This document shows positions 54,615 through 64,000 of a DNA stretch of 64,000 bases, in pieces (position 1 is the first letter of the stretch; the number at the start of each line of letters is the position of its first letter). The DNA is taken from contig NC_035436.2 of the NCBI RefSeq assembly GCF_002127325.2, positions 28,857,163-28,921,162 on the forward strand, read 5' to 3'. Source of the DNA: Helianthus annuus. Lineage: Eukaryota > Streptophyta > Magnoliopsida > Asterales > Asteraceae. The translations under genes were made by a program, and so were the position numbers. The notes below the pieces were generated by a model that saw nothing but the letters and a program-made list of their open reading frames with translations, had not been told where the DNA came from and searched no databases.

Positions 54615-57455
54615 TTAGTTGGAGAGGGGGACCCAAGCCTTCATAGACTTGGGTTGCCCTTGAGAATCAAGATATGTAATTTCAATCTCTTGATGATTTG
54701 GAAATTTCACGCCTCCCCCTGAACCTTCACCCGATTTAGGTCTCCAAGCTTGTTTTTGTTTACCAGATTGTGTATTATGTACAATTTCTGGTTTTAATGG
54801 TTGTGACAAACTAGGTTTCCTTTTAACAGTTTCCGGTTTTAAAGCCTTTTCGATCACCTTTACGTTTTTACGTCGTTGTTTCGTTTCTTGTTCTTTAATG
54901 GTACGTTTGTCATTTTTGGGTGAAACAGGACGACGTTGTGAGTGACCTTGTTCAGAAGGGGTTCTTTCAACAAAATTTGGTTTGGGCGAATTTGTGCAAT
55001 CTTTAATGATGTGCCCAAACTTCCCACATTTGAAACAAGTTCTCCTTTCAACAAACTTAGGAGAATCTGATCGACGACCCGACGTAGAAGTTGTAGACCC
55101 AGAGGTACTAGCTTCACACCCGTTTGTGTGTTGGGTGTAATTGTTATCAATATTACGTTTCAAAATGTTGACTTTTTGTACAAAATCGGTATTTGATTTA
55201 TTTTCAAAAGTCTCCACTTTATCAGTACCTTTGGAGGCCACAAACTTAACGTCTTTTGTTTTCTTCTTGTAACGAGCTCCTTTTGTTTCAAATTTTGATT
55301 GAGAAACGTTAGGCTTTTGAGCTCGCCTTTCTGGTTGTTTACCCTTAGAAGCAATAGGTTGTTGCTTTGTCGGTGATTTTTGATTTCCGAATTGTTTCCT
55401 GATTTCAGCTTTTGGAATTGGATCACATTGTGTTACCACAATTCCGGGGATGGTCTTTCCCAAAAATTTATTCGTGTTGTCTTCAAAAACTTTATCAATC
55501 AAAGATGGATTGACATTTTTAATTGGAAAGTCATTGTCCGAATAAATTTTAGCATCACCGACCAAAGTATACAACACCTTATTACTTTTAACAGCAGACA
55601 CACTTTCTTTGTCATCCTTGACATTCTTGACAGGATCTATCACTTGCTTGGCAACAGGTTGCACAGTAGGAGTAGGAGGATCACACAAAATATGATTCTC
55701 AATTGGAATTTCTACTCCTTTCGTCTCATCAAGTGATTCATCCTGGTCACTTACATCTGATTCATCATCTGAAGAATCATAGTCCTCAATGGTTGGAGGA
55801 CTTTGATTTGAAGCACATGATGACTTTTCTTTGTTATCAGATGAGCCCTCCGATGAATTGTCCGTTTTGAAACCTAAACCAGTTGTAACATCCTCATAAT
55901 CGAGAGGTACAGATGGTTCAAAACGAGGCATATCCTCTTCATCGGGCATTTTGGTATAGTTGTGTCTCAAAGGGGGTGGAGACGCCTTATACCCTACGCC
56001 TTTCACATTACCTTTCAGTTTTTGAACGTCTATGATGTGATCGAGCACAAATCGGGAGTTAGAATAACTCTCCAACTTTTGCTTAATAGCATCATGCTCG
56101 CATTTGGCAATGGCTAACTCCTTTTTGGTTTCCTCAACAATGTTAATGTAATCGTTAATACTAACTTGTTTATGATAAACAACTTTGTTCAATTCGGAAA
56201 CACTTTTCTTTAGGGTTTCAATTACAGATTTAAAATCCTTTTCGTTTCGAGTTAACGCCATGTTTGCCTCTTTACACTTAGACAATTCAATAACCAAACT
56301 TTGATTGTGACTATGAACCGTTTCCGATTCACGTTTCAATTCATCACATTCATGTTTCATCTTAGCACAATCACTACATATGCTATGAGTTTTAGATTGT
56401 ACCTGACTTGTAGAAGCTGTGACATTAGCCACAAAGGCAGTCTGAGAAGAGAAAGATCCATCTTCAGTGAGAATCTTCTCCATTTCTTTCGATGTAGCAT
56501 CAGCTTTCTTGACCAATTCAGATATTTGACTTTTCGTCTCCTTGGCATCATTCGACAAATTATCAGCTTCATAATCAGTTCTTTCATTCAAATTCGATTC
56601 TTCATCCGAACTGCCACTATATCCTGAACTGTCATCATTTCCCGAAGATTCACCATCATTGACATTCTTGACAATTTCAACATAAAACGCAGTTCTTGTT
56701 TGATCACCGTTTCCCAACTGTATGGCCGGACCACAATCGACACTTGGATCGAATTGGGGTTGTGTTGTGGAAACTTGAGGTGGAGGTTGAGGTGTTGGAA
56801 TATAAGCCCTTGGATCAAAAACCGGTGTAGGAGCTGACTGAGGAAACGGAAAGGAACTTGTATTGGACACAAATGCCGTTTGCAATTTTGGTTGCTGAGC
56901 AGCACTGGATCTGGCCAAGGCGTCGAAACCTGGAAGATACATTTCTGTATTTTGAGGAGCAGGAACTCGTTTAGCTTTCCAGATTTCTTCATCATTCTTG
57001 TGTTCCAGCTTCTGAATGAATTCATAGATGTTGACTGTATTCAGAGTACCCGTATGCTTCAGCAGCTTAATAAATGAACTCCACTTTGGAGGTAGAGCAT
57101 CAGCAAACCGTGCTACCATTTCCTGTTGAGATGCAAGAACACCAAAATAATACATTTCACACATCAAATGATAATAACGAGTAGTTATATCATTTAGGGT
57201 TTCATTCTCTAAGAAATGAAATGATTCGAATTTCTTCTTCAACAGATCATGACGTGTCTTTCTAGTAGCTGCATTTCCTTCTCCTCTCGCTACCAAAAGA
57301 TTCTGTATGTTTTGATTTTGATTCGACACCAAAGCCCATTGACTTGCACTTATGGATGGTTGAGGAATCATATTTCTTGCCCACGCGGCTGCGGAAGTTT
57401 GATCTTGACCTGGTTGTGGGTCCATACTCCAATCCCACGGACTTGTGCAACTCAT
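54615..57455 (-). CDS. Copia (SIRE-type) Gag, long form
   Basis: An open frame of about 946 residues from the start MSCTSPWDWSMDPQPG at 57455; an upstream in-frame ATG at 57545 adds 30 residues that look like leader. The N-terminal third holds the UBN2-type Gag core (FESFHFLENETLNDITTRYY, LPPKWSSFIKLLKH). The middle is a long charged coiled-coil-like region with Ser/Asp-rich parts. Near the C-terminus is a canonical CX2CX4HX4C zinc knuckle (CFKCGKFGHIIKDC). It ends KAWVPLSN with TAA. Extra-long Gag is characteristic of the SIRE/Maximus lineage. The protein would package RNA, but with pol destroyed it could only act for relatives in trans. Confidence 0.85.
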   Translation of the reverse strand: MSCTSPWDWSMDPQPGQDQTSAAAWARNMIPQPSISASQWALVSNQNQNIQNLLVARGEGNAATRKTRHDLLKKKFESFHFLENETLNDITTRYYHLMCEMYYFGVLASQQEMVARFADALPPKWSSFIKLLKHTGTLNTVNIYEFIQKLEHKNDEEIWKAKRVPAPQNTEMYLPGFDALARSSAAQQPKLQTAFVSNTSSFPFPQSAPTPVFDPRAYIPTPQPPPQVSTTQPQFDPSVDCGPAIQLGNGDQTRTAFYVEIVKNVNDGESSGNDDSSGYSGSSDEESNLNERTDYEADNLSNDAKETKSQISELVKKADATSKEMEKILTEDGSFSSQTAFVANVTASTSQVQSKTHSICSDCAKMKHECDELKRESETVHSHNQSLVIELSKCKEANMALTRNEKDFKSVIETLKKSVSELNKVVYHKQVSINDYINIVEETKKELAIAKCEHDAIKQKLESYSNSRFVLDHIIDVQKLKGNVKGVGYKASPPPLRHNYTKMPDEEDMPRFEPSVPLDYEDVTTGLGFKTDNSSEGSSDNKEKSSCASNQSPPTIEDYDSSDDESDVSDQDESLDETKGVEIPIENHILCDPPTPTVQPVAKQVIDPVKNVKDDKESVSAVKSNKVLYTLVGDAKIYSDNDFPIKNVNPSLIDKVFEDNTNKFLGKTIPGIVVTQCDPIPKAEIRKQFGNQKSPTKQQPIASKGKQPERRAQKPNVSQSKFETKGARYKKKTKDVKFVASKGTDKVETFENKSNTDFVQKVNILKRNIDNNYTQHTNGCEASTSGSTTSTSGRRSDSPKFVERRTCFKCGKFGHIIKDCTNSPKPNFVERTPSEQGHSQRRPVSPKNDKRTIKEQETKQRRKNVKVIEKALKPETVKRKPSLSQPLKPEIVHNTQSGKQKQAWRPKSGEGSGGGVKFPNHQEIEITYLDSQGQPKSMKAWVPLSN

Positions 57456-58677
57456 GATTGGTGTATAGAAGTGAAAAATCTGGTCACACACTTGAAAACA
57501 GACTGTTATCACACTTTTGCAAGTCTTCTGTTTAAAACTGAACAAGATTGGACGAAACCCAAATTTTGATGAAACCGTGATATTTAGAAGCGCGATTCAA
57601 ATCAACTCCACGAACACCCGACCCCACTCTGCAACTCACGAAAAATGATAGACAAACAAACCTCAATTTTTTAGAGAGCCCAAGTTTTAAAGTCACGATA
57701 CGATCTGGTGAGGCCACTAGGATCTTGTGTCTTTTTTTTTTTTTTTTAAATTACACAAGCTTGGCGAAATAGATTGATGTATGATAATGCTTTGGGCCTC
57801 GACGAAAATAGCCTATATCTTGGCCCAACAAACTATTGGCGAAACAACTCCAAAAGACTTTTGGGCTTTCGGTGAAAGACAAGCCCAAAGGATTTACGGA
57901 AATGAAAATTTAAAAATAAGCCCACTATGATAATCCCCACTAAGTCGACGAAACAGAATTTTTAGTCATTTCTGTTTTGGGCTTTTAGGCTTTATAGATG
58001 GCTAAATAAACAAAAGTGTTCTTTTGGGCTTTGACGAAATGAGAGGCACTTTTTGACTTTTAATTTTTGACGAAATGGATTAGTTACTTTGGGCTTGACA
58101 AAATACAAATGTGTTTCGTTGAATGTCTTGTTTCGCCAAAATATTGATAAAGTTTTGTTTCGCCAAAGATTCTGTTTCTCAGTTTCGTTGAGTTTTTGTT
58201 TCGTCAAAAAGTTTTCAGTGGGTTGGTAAACTTTTTGGTTCGGTAGTCCTATCTACTGACACAACAGGAACATGCTTTGGCTAAGACATGGCCCTTTCAC
58301 CAAACAAGCATGGTGAACAATATAATAATCCTTTAACAATTCTCAATGCATAAACAACTTTCCAAAACAAATTTTTAGGATCAAAAAGTGTAATTTTTTG
58401 AAGAACACTTTGAATGTCACAAGAACACGATGAAGATTTGAATTTTCCGGTCACCATATAATTTTCCGAAACCCGAAAATGCACAAAACTTTTACTAAAA
58501 ACCCGGTGTATCACAAGAACAATCACTTTAACAAGGTTTTTGATAAAAATTTTGGCAAAATAACAAGGTTTTCACTGATTTTAGGTTTTTTTTTTTTCAG
58601 AAAATATATGGGTTTTTCAAGAACAACTCGATAAAAAACCGAAACTTGTTTGGTTTTAAACAAGGATTAGAGCCAAA
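57456..58677 (-). promoter_or_regulatory. Copia leader with clustered GRCGAAACA motifs
   Basis: About 1.2 kb between the PBS and gag. From 57761 to 58212 a motif near (T)GRCGAAA(CA) recurs about a dozen times on both strands (e.g. ggcgaaacaa 57838, gacgaaaca 57947, tgtttcgcc about 58132 and 58157, tgtttcgtc about 58198). The same motif recurs in the LTRs. No gene. Confidence 0.6.
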
Positions 58678-58689
58678 GCTCTGATACCA
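58678..58689 (-). other. primer binding site for initiator Met tRNA (Copia element)
   Basis: The minus strand reads TGGTATCAGAGC two nt after the 5' LTR end, the standard plant Copia primer site. It fixes the element's orientation. Confidence 0.93.
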
Positions 58690-58691
58690 CT

Positions 58692-59330
58692 TGTAGGTCC
58701 CGATTTTCCGGTGGATCGATAACGTAAACCTATCCTTGTTTATCAAGAACACGGTAACGGGTGCGGAATCCCCGTGACGGTGCAAACCAAACAAAGTTTA
58801 ACAAGAACACACGTAACCAAAAGATTCGATATCTATTGATTAGGGATGAGTACAACCCGAAACATATACAAACAATGTTTACAGACTCTCACTAAGTCTC
58901 TCTGTGCTCATCAGTTTCACACAGAAACTGTGAGGGGTATTTATACTAGACAGACACAGACCTTGACGAAACAGAAAAAGACTCGGCGAAACACCTTTGG
59001 GCCTGAAGAAGCCCAACAGGCGACGAAACAGGGAAAAGCATGACACAGTCAACGAAACACATTGTGTTTGGTCAATTGTATGGTTTCTTCAATTATTTGC
59101 ATGCATTTTCAACATTATGACATCATCATGACATCATCATGATGATGTCATGGTGATGTGGCGCCTGTACTTGGTTTGCGGCGCTCCGTGTTTCGCGTGT
59201 CGAACTCTGGGGCGCATGACGGAGGATTGTTGTGATGTCGGGCTGGAGCCGGACCTAACCGAGTCGAAACCAAGTCGAACTGAGCTGAGTCGAACCGAGC
59301 CGAGTCGCGTCCACACAAAGTGTATCAACA
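58692..59330 (-). repeat. 5' LTR of the Copia element
   Basis: 639 bp, partner of 37397-38037. On the minus strand it runs TGTTGATACAC to CGGGACCTACA. Confidence 0.92.
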
Positions 59331-59509
59331 AAAAGCATGTTCTCATATTACTGTAGCAAAGAGATTGCTTTGGTTTTCGATTCAAGTGAAAGCCAATACT
59401 TTAATTTTTTTCACCAGAGTCATTGCATACACAATAATTTACTTGCAAGCAAGCTAGGATATACTTATCTCTTTTGTATGTATATCAGGTATCTAAAAAA
59501 GCAATTTAG

Positions 59510-59786
59510 ATGGCAAATTCATCCATACCTGCTATCCTGGAGAAGGTAAGTAGCTATGGACTCCATAATACCTGTGAAAGCGCTTTAGAATTGATACAAC
59601 AATATTTGGCTCATGCAGATGACGGGGAAGGACAAAGATTACAGATATATGGCAACATCTGACCTATTGAATGAATTGAACAAAGAGGGTTAAACTTGAC
59701 AATGAGCTTGAGGTGAGATTGTCCAATATTGTTCTACAGCAGCTTGATGATGCAGCTGGTGATGTTTCTGGACTGGCCATTAAATG
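59510..59786 (+). pseudogene. CAND1: CAND1 exons 1-2 fragment
   Basis: Exon 1 (59510-59545) encodes MANSSIPAILEK and ends at a gtaagt donor. After a gcag acceptor, exon 2 (59619-59786) encodes MTGKDKDYRYMATSDLLNEL, then NKEG. A shifted frame continues KLDNELEVRLSNIVLQQL and DDAAGDVSGLAIK, with a gtttga donor at the end. This is the N-terminus of plant CAND1, the HEAT-repeat cullin exchange factor. A short deletion turns GAGGGTTTTAAA-type sequence into GAGGGTTAA, a stop. The fragment sits inside the long-TIR element and is most simply a captured gene piece. Confidence 0.85.
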
Positions 59787-60390
59787 GTTTGACATCTTCC
59801 TTCCTTCTTTGCTACTTCCTTCTTCCAACATTGTCTAATATTGGAATTGATTATAATCTGAGTGTTTAATTGGTGAGTACAACAATTGTACTCAGATGTT
59901 GTGCACATGAAAGGGATATTAAGTTGTGGTGGTGGCTGGAGGTGGCAGTGGTGGTTGTGGTGGTGAATGGCGCTGGCAGGTGGCATGGGGTAATATCACA
60001 GAGTAGAACAAAACACAGGGGGTAATATGAAAGGACATTATAGTCATTTTAAGTTATAGTTAACAGATCTGTTAACAAAATTGACGCCGGGGGGTAAACT
60101 TGCGACATAACACCAAACTTTGGGGGGGGGGGGGTAAAATTGCAATTATTTCATGAGGGGGGGGGTGAGTGCCAATTGGCTTAAACCTCAGGGGGTAAAA
60201 TTGCAGTTTACTCTTATATAAATTTAGATATTTATTTTTCTTTCTTATATTTTTAGGGATTAATAAAGCCATGCTTCTCTACTCTGTGTTCCGTGAGCAA
60301 GCATCGCAGTCCCTGACTGACTCACCTCATCCACATATTTTAAAACTTTCTACTCAAAGCTTTTGATTTATTTATTTGTTTATTTATATA

Positions 60391-60560
60391 TTTTTTGAAT
60401 GGTAAATTTGGATCACTGACGGACCACTAGAGTATCATCGTGCCAAGAGTGAAACCCCCCGATCATATTCGCCTCCACTAGACTACAATGCTTATACACC
60501 AATTCAGAAGGAAATCAAATAAATTTAAGAAAAACCCATTTCTGAGAATCAAACCCATTT
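60391..60560 (-). mobile_element. 5'-truncated SINE, relative of 25287-25519
   Basis: Shares ggatca(c/t)tgacggaccact, gagtatcatcgtgcca and acaccaattcagaaggaaa with the SINE at 25287. It stops at the B-box region (gggtttgattctcag on the minus strand), so the tRNA head is missing. Confidence 0.75.
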
Positions 60561-60587
60561 TCTTTACGAATGTACAAGACTCGTGGG

Positions 60588-61258
60588 TAGGGCTGTAAAC
60601 GAACTGAACGAACACGAACAAGGCCTTGTTCATGTTCTTTCTTTAAGGAAATAAATGTGTTTACGAATGGTTCATGAACACTTATCGAACGAGAATTTAT
60701 GTTCGTGTTCGTTCATTAAGGAAATGAGCGTGTTCGCGAACGGTTCATGAACACAAATAAATTTGGAAAACGCGACGAAGGATAAAGGTAGATGGCTCAG
60801 AAAGTAGCACTGGAACTTGAATCCATATTTTGGAATGGAGGTCGACCGTATTCGCCAATGTAAATAATGAGAAATGAAAGAGAAATTGTGCATCAACAAT
60901 GATGTGAAAGAGGGTTTCCTAGTTTAATTGTTAGGGTAATAATATAAATAAAAGTTTAATAATATAAAAATTATAGATAAAATATATGAAAGTACAAAAA
61001 TATTCAATTAAAACACAAACATATGAACATAAACAAACGCAAATTAACGAATGTTCATGAACACGCTCACGACACCTTACCAAACGTTCACGAACACAAT
61101 CGAACGAACGAGACCTCTGTTCATATTCGTTCATTTAACTAATTGAACGAAATTTCTTGTTCATGTTCGTTCATTTATTAAACGAACGGACATAAACGAA
61201 CTTCCCGCCGAACGGTTCACGGACTGTTCGCTGAACGTTCGGTTCGTTTACATCCCTA
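60588..61258. mobile_element. hAT-like non-autonomous element, 671 bp
   Basis: Terminal repeats TAGGGCTGTAAACGAACTGAACG and TAGGGATGTAAACGAACCGAACG are inverted. An exact 8-bp TSD, ctcgtggg, lies at 60580-60587 and 61259-61266. The interior is GAACGAACA-rich. A related uninterrupted sequence, actcatgggccaaccca, lies near 23966. Confidence 0.85.
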
Positions 61259-61294
61259 CTCGTGGGCCAACTCAATGGTTAGGCCTTTGTTATT

Positions 61295-61833
61295 GCAATT
61301 GGATTTGAATAATCTCACATTTCTCAATTTGGCTGATAATAATCCCAACTCAGTTATATGCTGATAAATATCCGAATTGGTCCACTTTGCCGATAATAGT
61401 CTGCGTTAAAAATAGCTTAACGGAGTTAAGATTTTTTTCCGAATTACAAACCGATGTTTTAGGGCTTTTGATTAGAATACGAGTTTGATTGATGTAGAAT
61501 TTACCTCGAAATATTGCTCCAAACGACGAAAATGGTGCTTCAATTCGGGTGTTTAAACTTCCGGTTAACAGAAATCAAGCCGTCTGGAGCATTGTTTCGC
61601 GGTAAGTTTTACATAAATCGACTCGTATCCTCATTCTAATCAAAATCCCTAAAACATCGGTTTGTAATTCGGAAAAAAAAAACTTAACTTCGTTAAGCTA
61701 TTTTTAACGGCGGACTATTATCGGTCAAAAGTAGACCAGTTCGGATTATTATCAGCAAATAACTAGCAAATAACTGAGTTGAGATTATTATCGGCTAAAT
61801 TAAGAAAGTTAAAATTATTTAAATTCAATTTGC
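61295..61833. mobile_element. long foldback element, about 540 bp
   Basis: The two arms, each about 240 bp, are imperfect reverse complements: gctgataataatcccaactc with gagttgagattattatcggc, and ttccgaattacaaaccgatg with catcggtttgtaattcgg. The centre is near 61560. Non-coding; it would transcribe to a long hairpin RNA. Confidence 0.8.
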
Positions 61834-64000
61834 CTAAACTATATATGATTTAACCCACATGTTTATCATTAATTAATTTTATCTTTCTTTTATAACTTGC
61901 ATTCTGTAATGTAAAAAAACTAAATATTCACTTATGTTTACTTTTATTTTCTAAGAATATATATTCTTTTAAATGGAGTTGTATTTAAATTAATGTACGT
62001 TTTTTGTATCATAAATTTTTCCACCCTTAACACTATAAATTATATACACCTTTAATTCATTTATAATTTGTTATTTAATTTAATTTTTTCTGATAATTTA
62101 TGTTCGTTAACTTTTAAAAAAATAGACAGTTGTATTACTTTTTTTCAGCATTCTGATATAAATTTTATTGTAATCAAAGTTGTATTCAAATTAATGTATG
62201 AATTCTAGTCGCTATAAACCAATTAATATCGAAATCCTTTTGATTTATCATGACGTTATTTTTTCCGATATATATTTTTATGGTATTTGGTTTTGACTTT
62301 CAATTCAATTGAGTCGCCACTAGTCGCGATCCACGGGGATAACCCACATGTTTATATTTATCGCTCTAAAAAACTTGTGAAAATTAACTCATATAACCAA
62401 TTTGCTCGAGCAAATTATCATTTACATTAATTTTGGTCTAAAACACATTGGACCATGTGTAATGGGAGTTAGGGGGATGTGAAGAGGCTTGATAACGCCC
62501 TCAACACTATCCCTCTGGACGTTATACGAGCATGAAGAGAGATAGACGTTTCCAGTATAACGCCAAATGAAAAAAGGGGAAAAATGAAAAATAACGATTG
62601 AAAAGACATTAAGGGAATAAGAGAAGAAAATTGGAAAATAATGACTCAAAAGCCATTAAAAGGCATTAATCATTATACATTTTTTTAAAAGGGCGTTATG
62701 ATACTGATGTGATAGAAAAAAACGCCTTAAGAAACATTAACCATTACGAATTTTCTTTAACTTATCACACAACCAAATTTTCTACTAACCATGAAAATAA
62801 TAATATTCTCCTGATTTTAAATAAGTTGTATATTCGAATTGCAAGTCGGTGAAATTGCTTGTGGAACAAGTGTAATAATAAGAAAAATAGTATTTTAACA
62901 GATAAATTGTATATTCGAATTGCAAGTCGGTAAAATTGCTTGTGGAACAAGTGTTTAATAAAAAAAATAGTATTTTAACAGGGACATATCAAGTCGGAGT
63001 CACTTTCCAAACCCTAGTTGGATTATCTGTGCGTTTCCTTTTTCCGGCGATCTTAGCTTTTTGCGACGGTTTTCTCAGAGGTTTCCAACAGTTTGATCTG
63101 CAAACAAGAACGAAAATATGGGTGAAAGAAAGGTTATCAACAAGTATTATCCACCTGATTTTGATCCATCCAAGATTTCAAGAAACCGGAAACCTAAAAA
63201 CCAACAAATCAACATCCGCATGATGCTTCCAATGACCATTCGTTGCGTCACATGTTACAATTATATTTACAAGGGTACGAAATTTATTTCACGTAAGGAA
63301 GATGTCATTGGTGAGACATACCTAGGAATTCCCATAGTCAGATTTTACTTAAATGCACCAAGTGTGCGGCCGAGATAATAATTAAGACGGACCCACGAAA
63401 CGATGGTTATGTTATCGAAGCTGGAGCCACAGAAGCGAGGAGTATTGAGCCTCGGCAGGCTGAAGAAATACATGATCCAATGGAAGCTTTGGAGAGGCGG
63501 ACTGCTGATGCGAATAGGGAAAGACATATCCTTCATACACTTGATGAATTGAGGTCTATGAAGGCGAGGCGGGCAGATGTAAGTGTGGATGCAATGCTTG
63601 AAGCGTTTAAGGGATCAAACGCGGTACAGCAGGAAAATACGCTTGAAGGAGAGGATGAAAATGTTATAAGATCTATTTTTCGAAGGTCGAACGAATTTGT
63701 ACGAAGAATTGATGATGACGAGCTCGATGATGATATAACGAAGAAGAGGAAGGTTTCTAGAGAATTTTGTGATAAGCCAAAGGATTACTTGATGACAGTT
63801 GTTGGCAAAGCGAAAAAAAAGAGAAGAGGCGGGTGGGCGATTTGTTCTCAAGTCTTCAACAGTAAAGTTTTCTGTTTTGAAGAAATTTCCAAAAGCCTAA
63901 TCAAATTTCCTTTACTTTTTTGGTTTTCTTGGTTTAGACTTGAGATCAATGGTCTTGTGGGAACTTAAGTGATTGGTTTTGTTATGCTATGCAGATTAAT
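61834..64000 (+). repeat. segmental duplication, copy B (window edge)
   Basis: Collinear with 25150-27893 through spacer, MITE-like block, 5' region and the YJU2-like pseudogene, and still matching at position 64000. It lacks the SINE and the GGTACC insertion of copy A. Confidence 0.85.
63118..63968 (+). pseudogene. YJU2: YJU2/CWC16-like pseudogene
   Basis: It starts [20 protein letters not shown] like the intact copy and keeps C43 and C46. At 63353 one G is missing (ttaaatgcacc versus ttaaagtgcac), which removes the second cysteine pair and gives a stop ten codons on. The original frame resumes later (EALERRTADANRERHILHT, RRIDDDELDDDI). An extra A in an A-run near 63813-63820 shifts it again, so the tail reads through into unrelated residues. 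Two independent frameshifts make it non-functional. Confidence 0.88.

Larger units (their letters stand above)
37397..59330 (-). mobile_element. SIRE/Maximus-type Ty1/copia element, split by the Athila element
   Basis: The LTRs are 37397-38037 and 58692-59330 (TGTAGGTCCCG...GTATCAACA on the plus strand). The 5-bp TSD aaaag is at 37392-37396 and 59331-59335. The PBS and gag show that it reads on the minus strand. Without the insertion it is about 8.0 kb. gag is long and open, but pol is mostly deleted: a protease trace, then an RT trace, no integrase. By eye the LTRs differ at roughly 20 sites plus small indels, about 3 percent. Confidence 0.9.
33294..60214 (+). mobile_element. MULE-like long-TIR element with CAND1 fragment, split by later insertions
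   Basis: The left end (agagtaaactgcaattttac, cccctggagtttaggccaattggcactc) is matched in reverse complement by the right end (gtgccaattggcttaaacctc, agggggtaaaattgcagtttactct). The 7-bp TSD tatataa is at 33287-33293 and 60215-60221. The TIR similarity continues for roughly 200 bp across the solo-LTR junction. Removing the solo LTR (33457-36789) and the Copia element (37397-59335) leaves 33294-33456, 36790-37396 and 59336-60214, about 1649 bp. No transposase is present. The cargo is a CAND1 fragment. MULE versus another long-TIR class is open. Confidence 0.75.

Noticed and set aside
54615..57545. Large minus-strand frame as a cellular coiled-coil gene
   Set aside because: The zinc knuckle, the Gag core motifs, the position after an initiator-Met PBS and the surrounding LTRs show it is a Copia Gag.

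Overview
This is AT-rich nuclear DNA from a flowering plant. Intron-containing genes, tRNA-Asp and initiator-Met primer binding sites, Tekay-, Athila- and SIRE-type retrotransposons, Helitrons and TTA-target PIF/Harbinger MITEs all fit a dicot. The repeat style suggests Asteraceae, but that is inference. Most of the window is transposable elements, many with target site duplications (TSDs) that can be read directly.

Left part (1-13.9 kb). It holds exon 1 of a chloroplast Rieske-type protein (PSB33-like, minus strand, running off the left edge), a decayed 5'-truncated Tekay chromovirus with its 3' LTR, and an uncharacterised intronless gene (6597-7214). A TIR element carrying a minisatellite follows. 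A probable Helitron (9353 to about 12150) carries exon fragments of two chromatin/transcription genes, SSRP1 and DR1. Next comes a tandemly duplicated AACCGAA-rich repeat.

Middle (14-33 kb). A 3.26-kb solo LTR, a hairpin MITE and a cluster of near-perfect palindromes (19.2-19.5 kb) lead to a hAT element with an internally deleted transposase-like gene. Then come a PIF transposase remnant, two TTA-flanked PIF MITEs and a SINE. An intact intronless YJU2/CWC16-like gene lies at 26976-27749. A two-exon RTM2-like small heat-shock-domain membrane protein gene (30299-31578) and a second Helitron candidate complete this part.

Right part (33.3-60.2 kb). This is one nested stack. A 1.65-kb MULE-like element with long TIRs carries a CAND1 exon fragment and is split by a 3.3-kb solo LTR (TSD tattt) and by a SIRE-type Copia element (TSD aaaag). 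The Copia element is itself split by a young 13.9-kb Athila-type Ty3/gypsy element (TSD aaggt). The Athila element has near-identical LTRs, an intact 1.8-kb-codon gag-pol and an intact second ORF.

The right end (61.8-64 kb) is a diverged duplicate of 25.1-27.9 kb. Its YJU2 copy is a pseudogene with two frameshifts.

The most unusual signal is in the Athila element. A near-palindromic 12-mer, G(C/A)ACGRYCGT(G/T)C, occurs in nine dyads spaced exactly 20 bp, four in the LTR and five upstream of ORF2. The dyads recur mostly at about 102-113 bp and lie before candidate promoters. This looks like an element-specific regulatory or protein-binding array.
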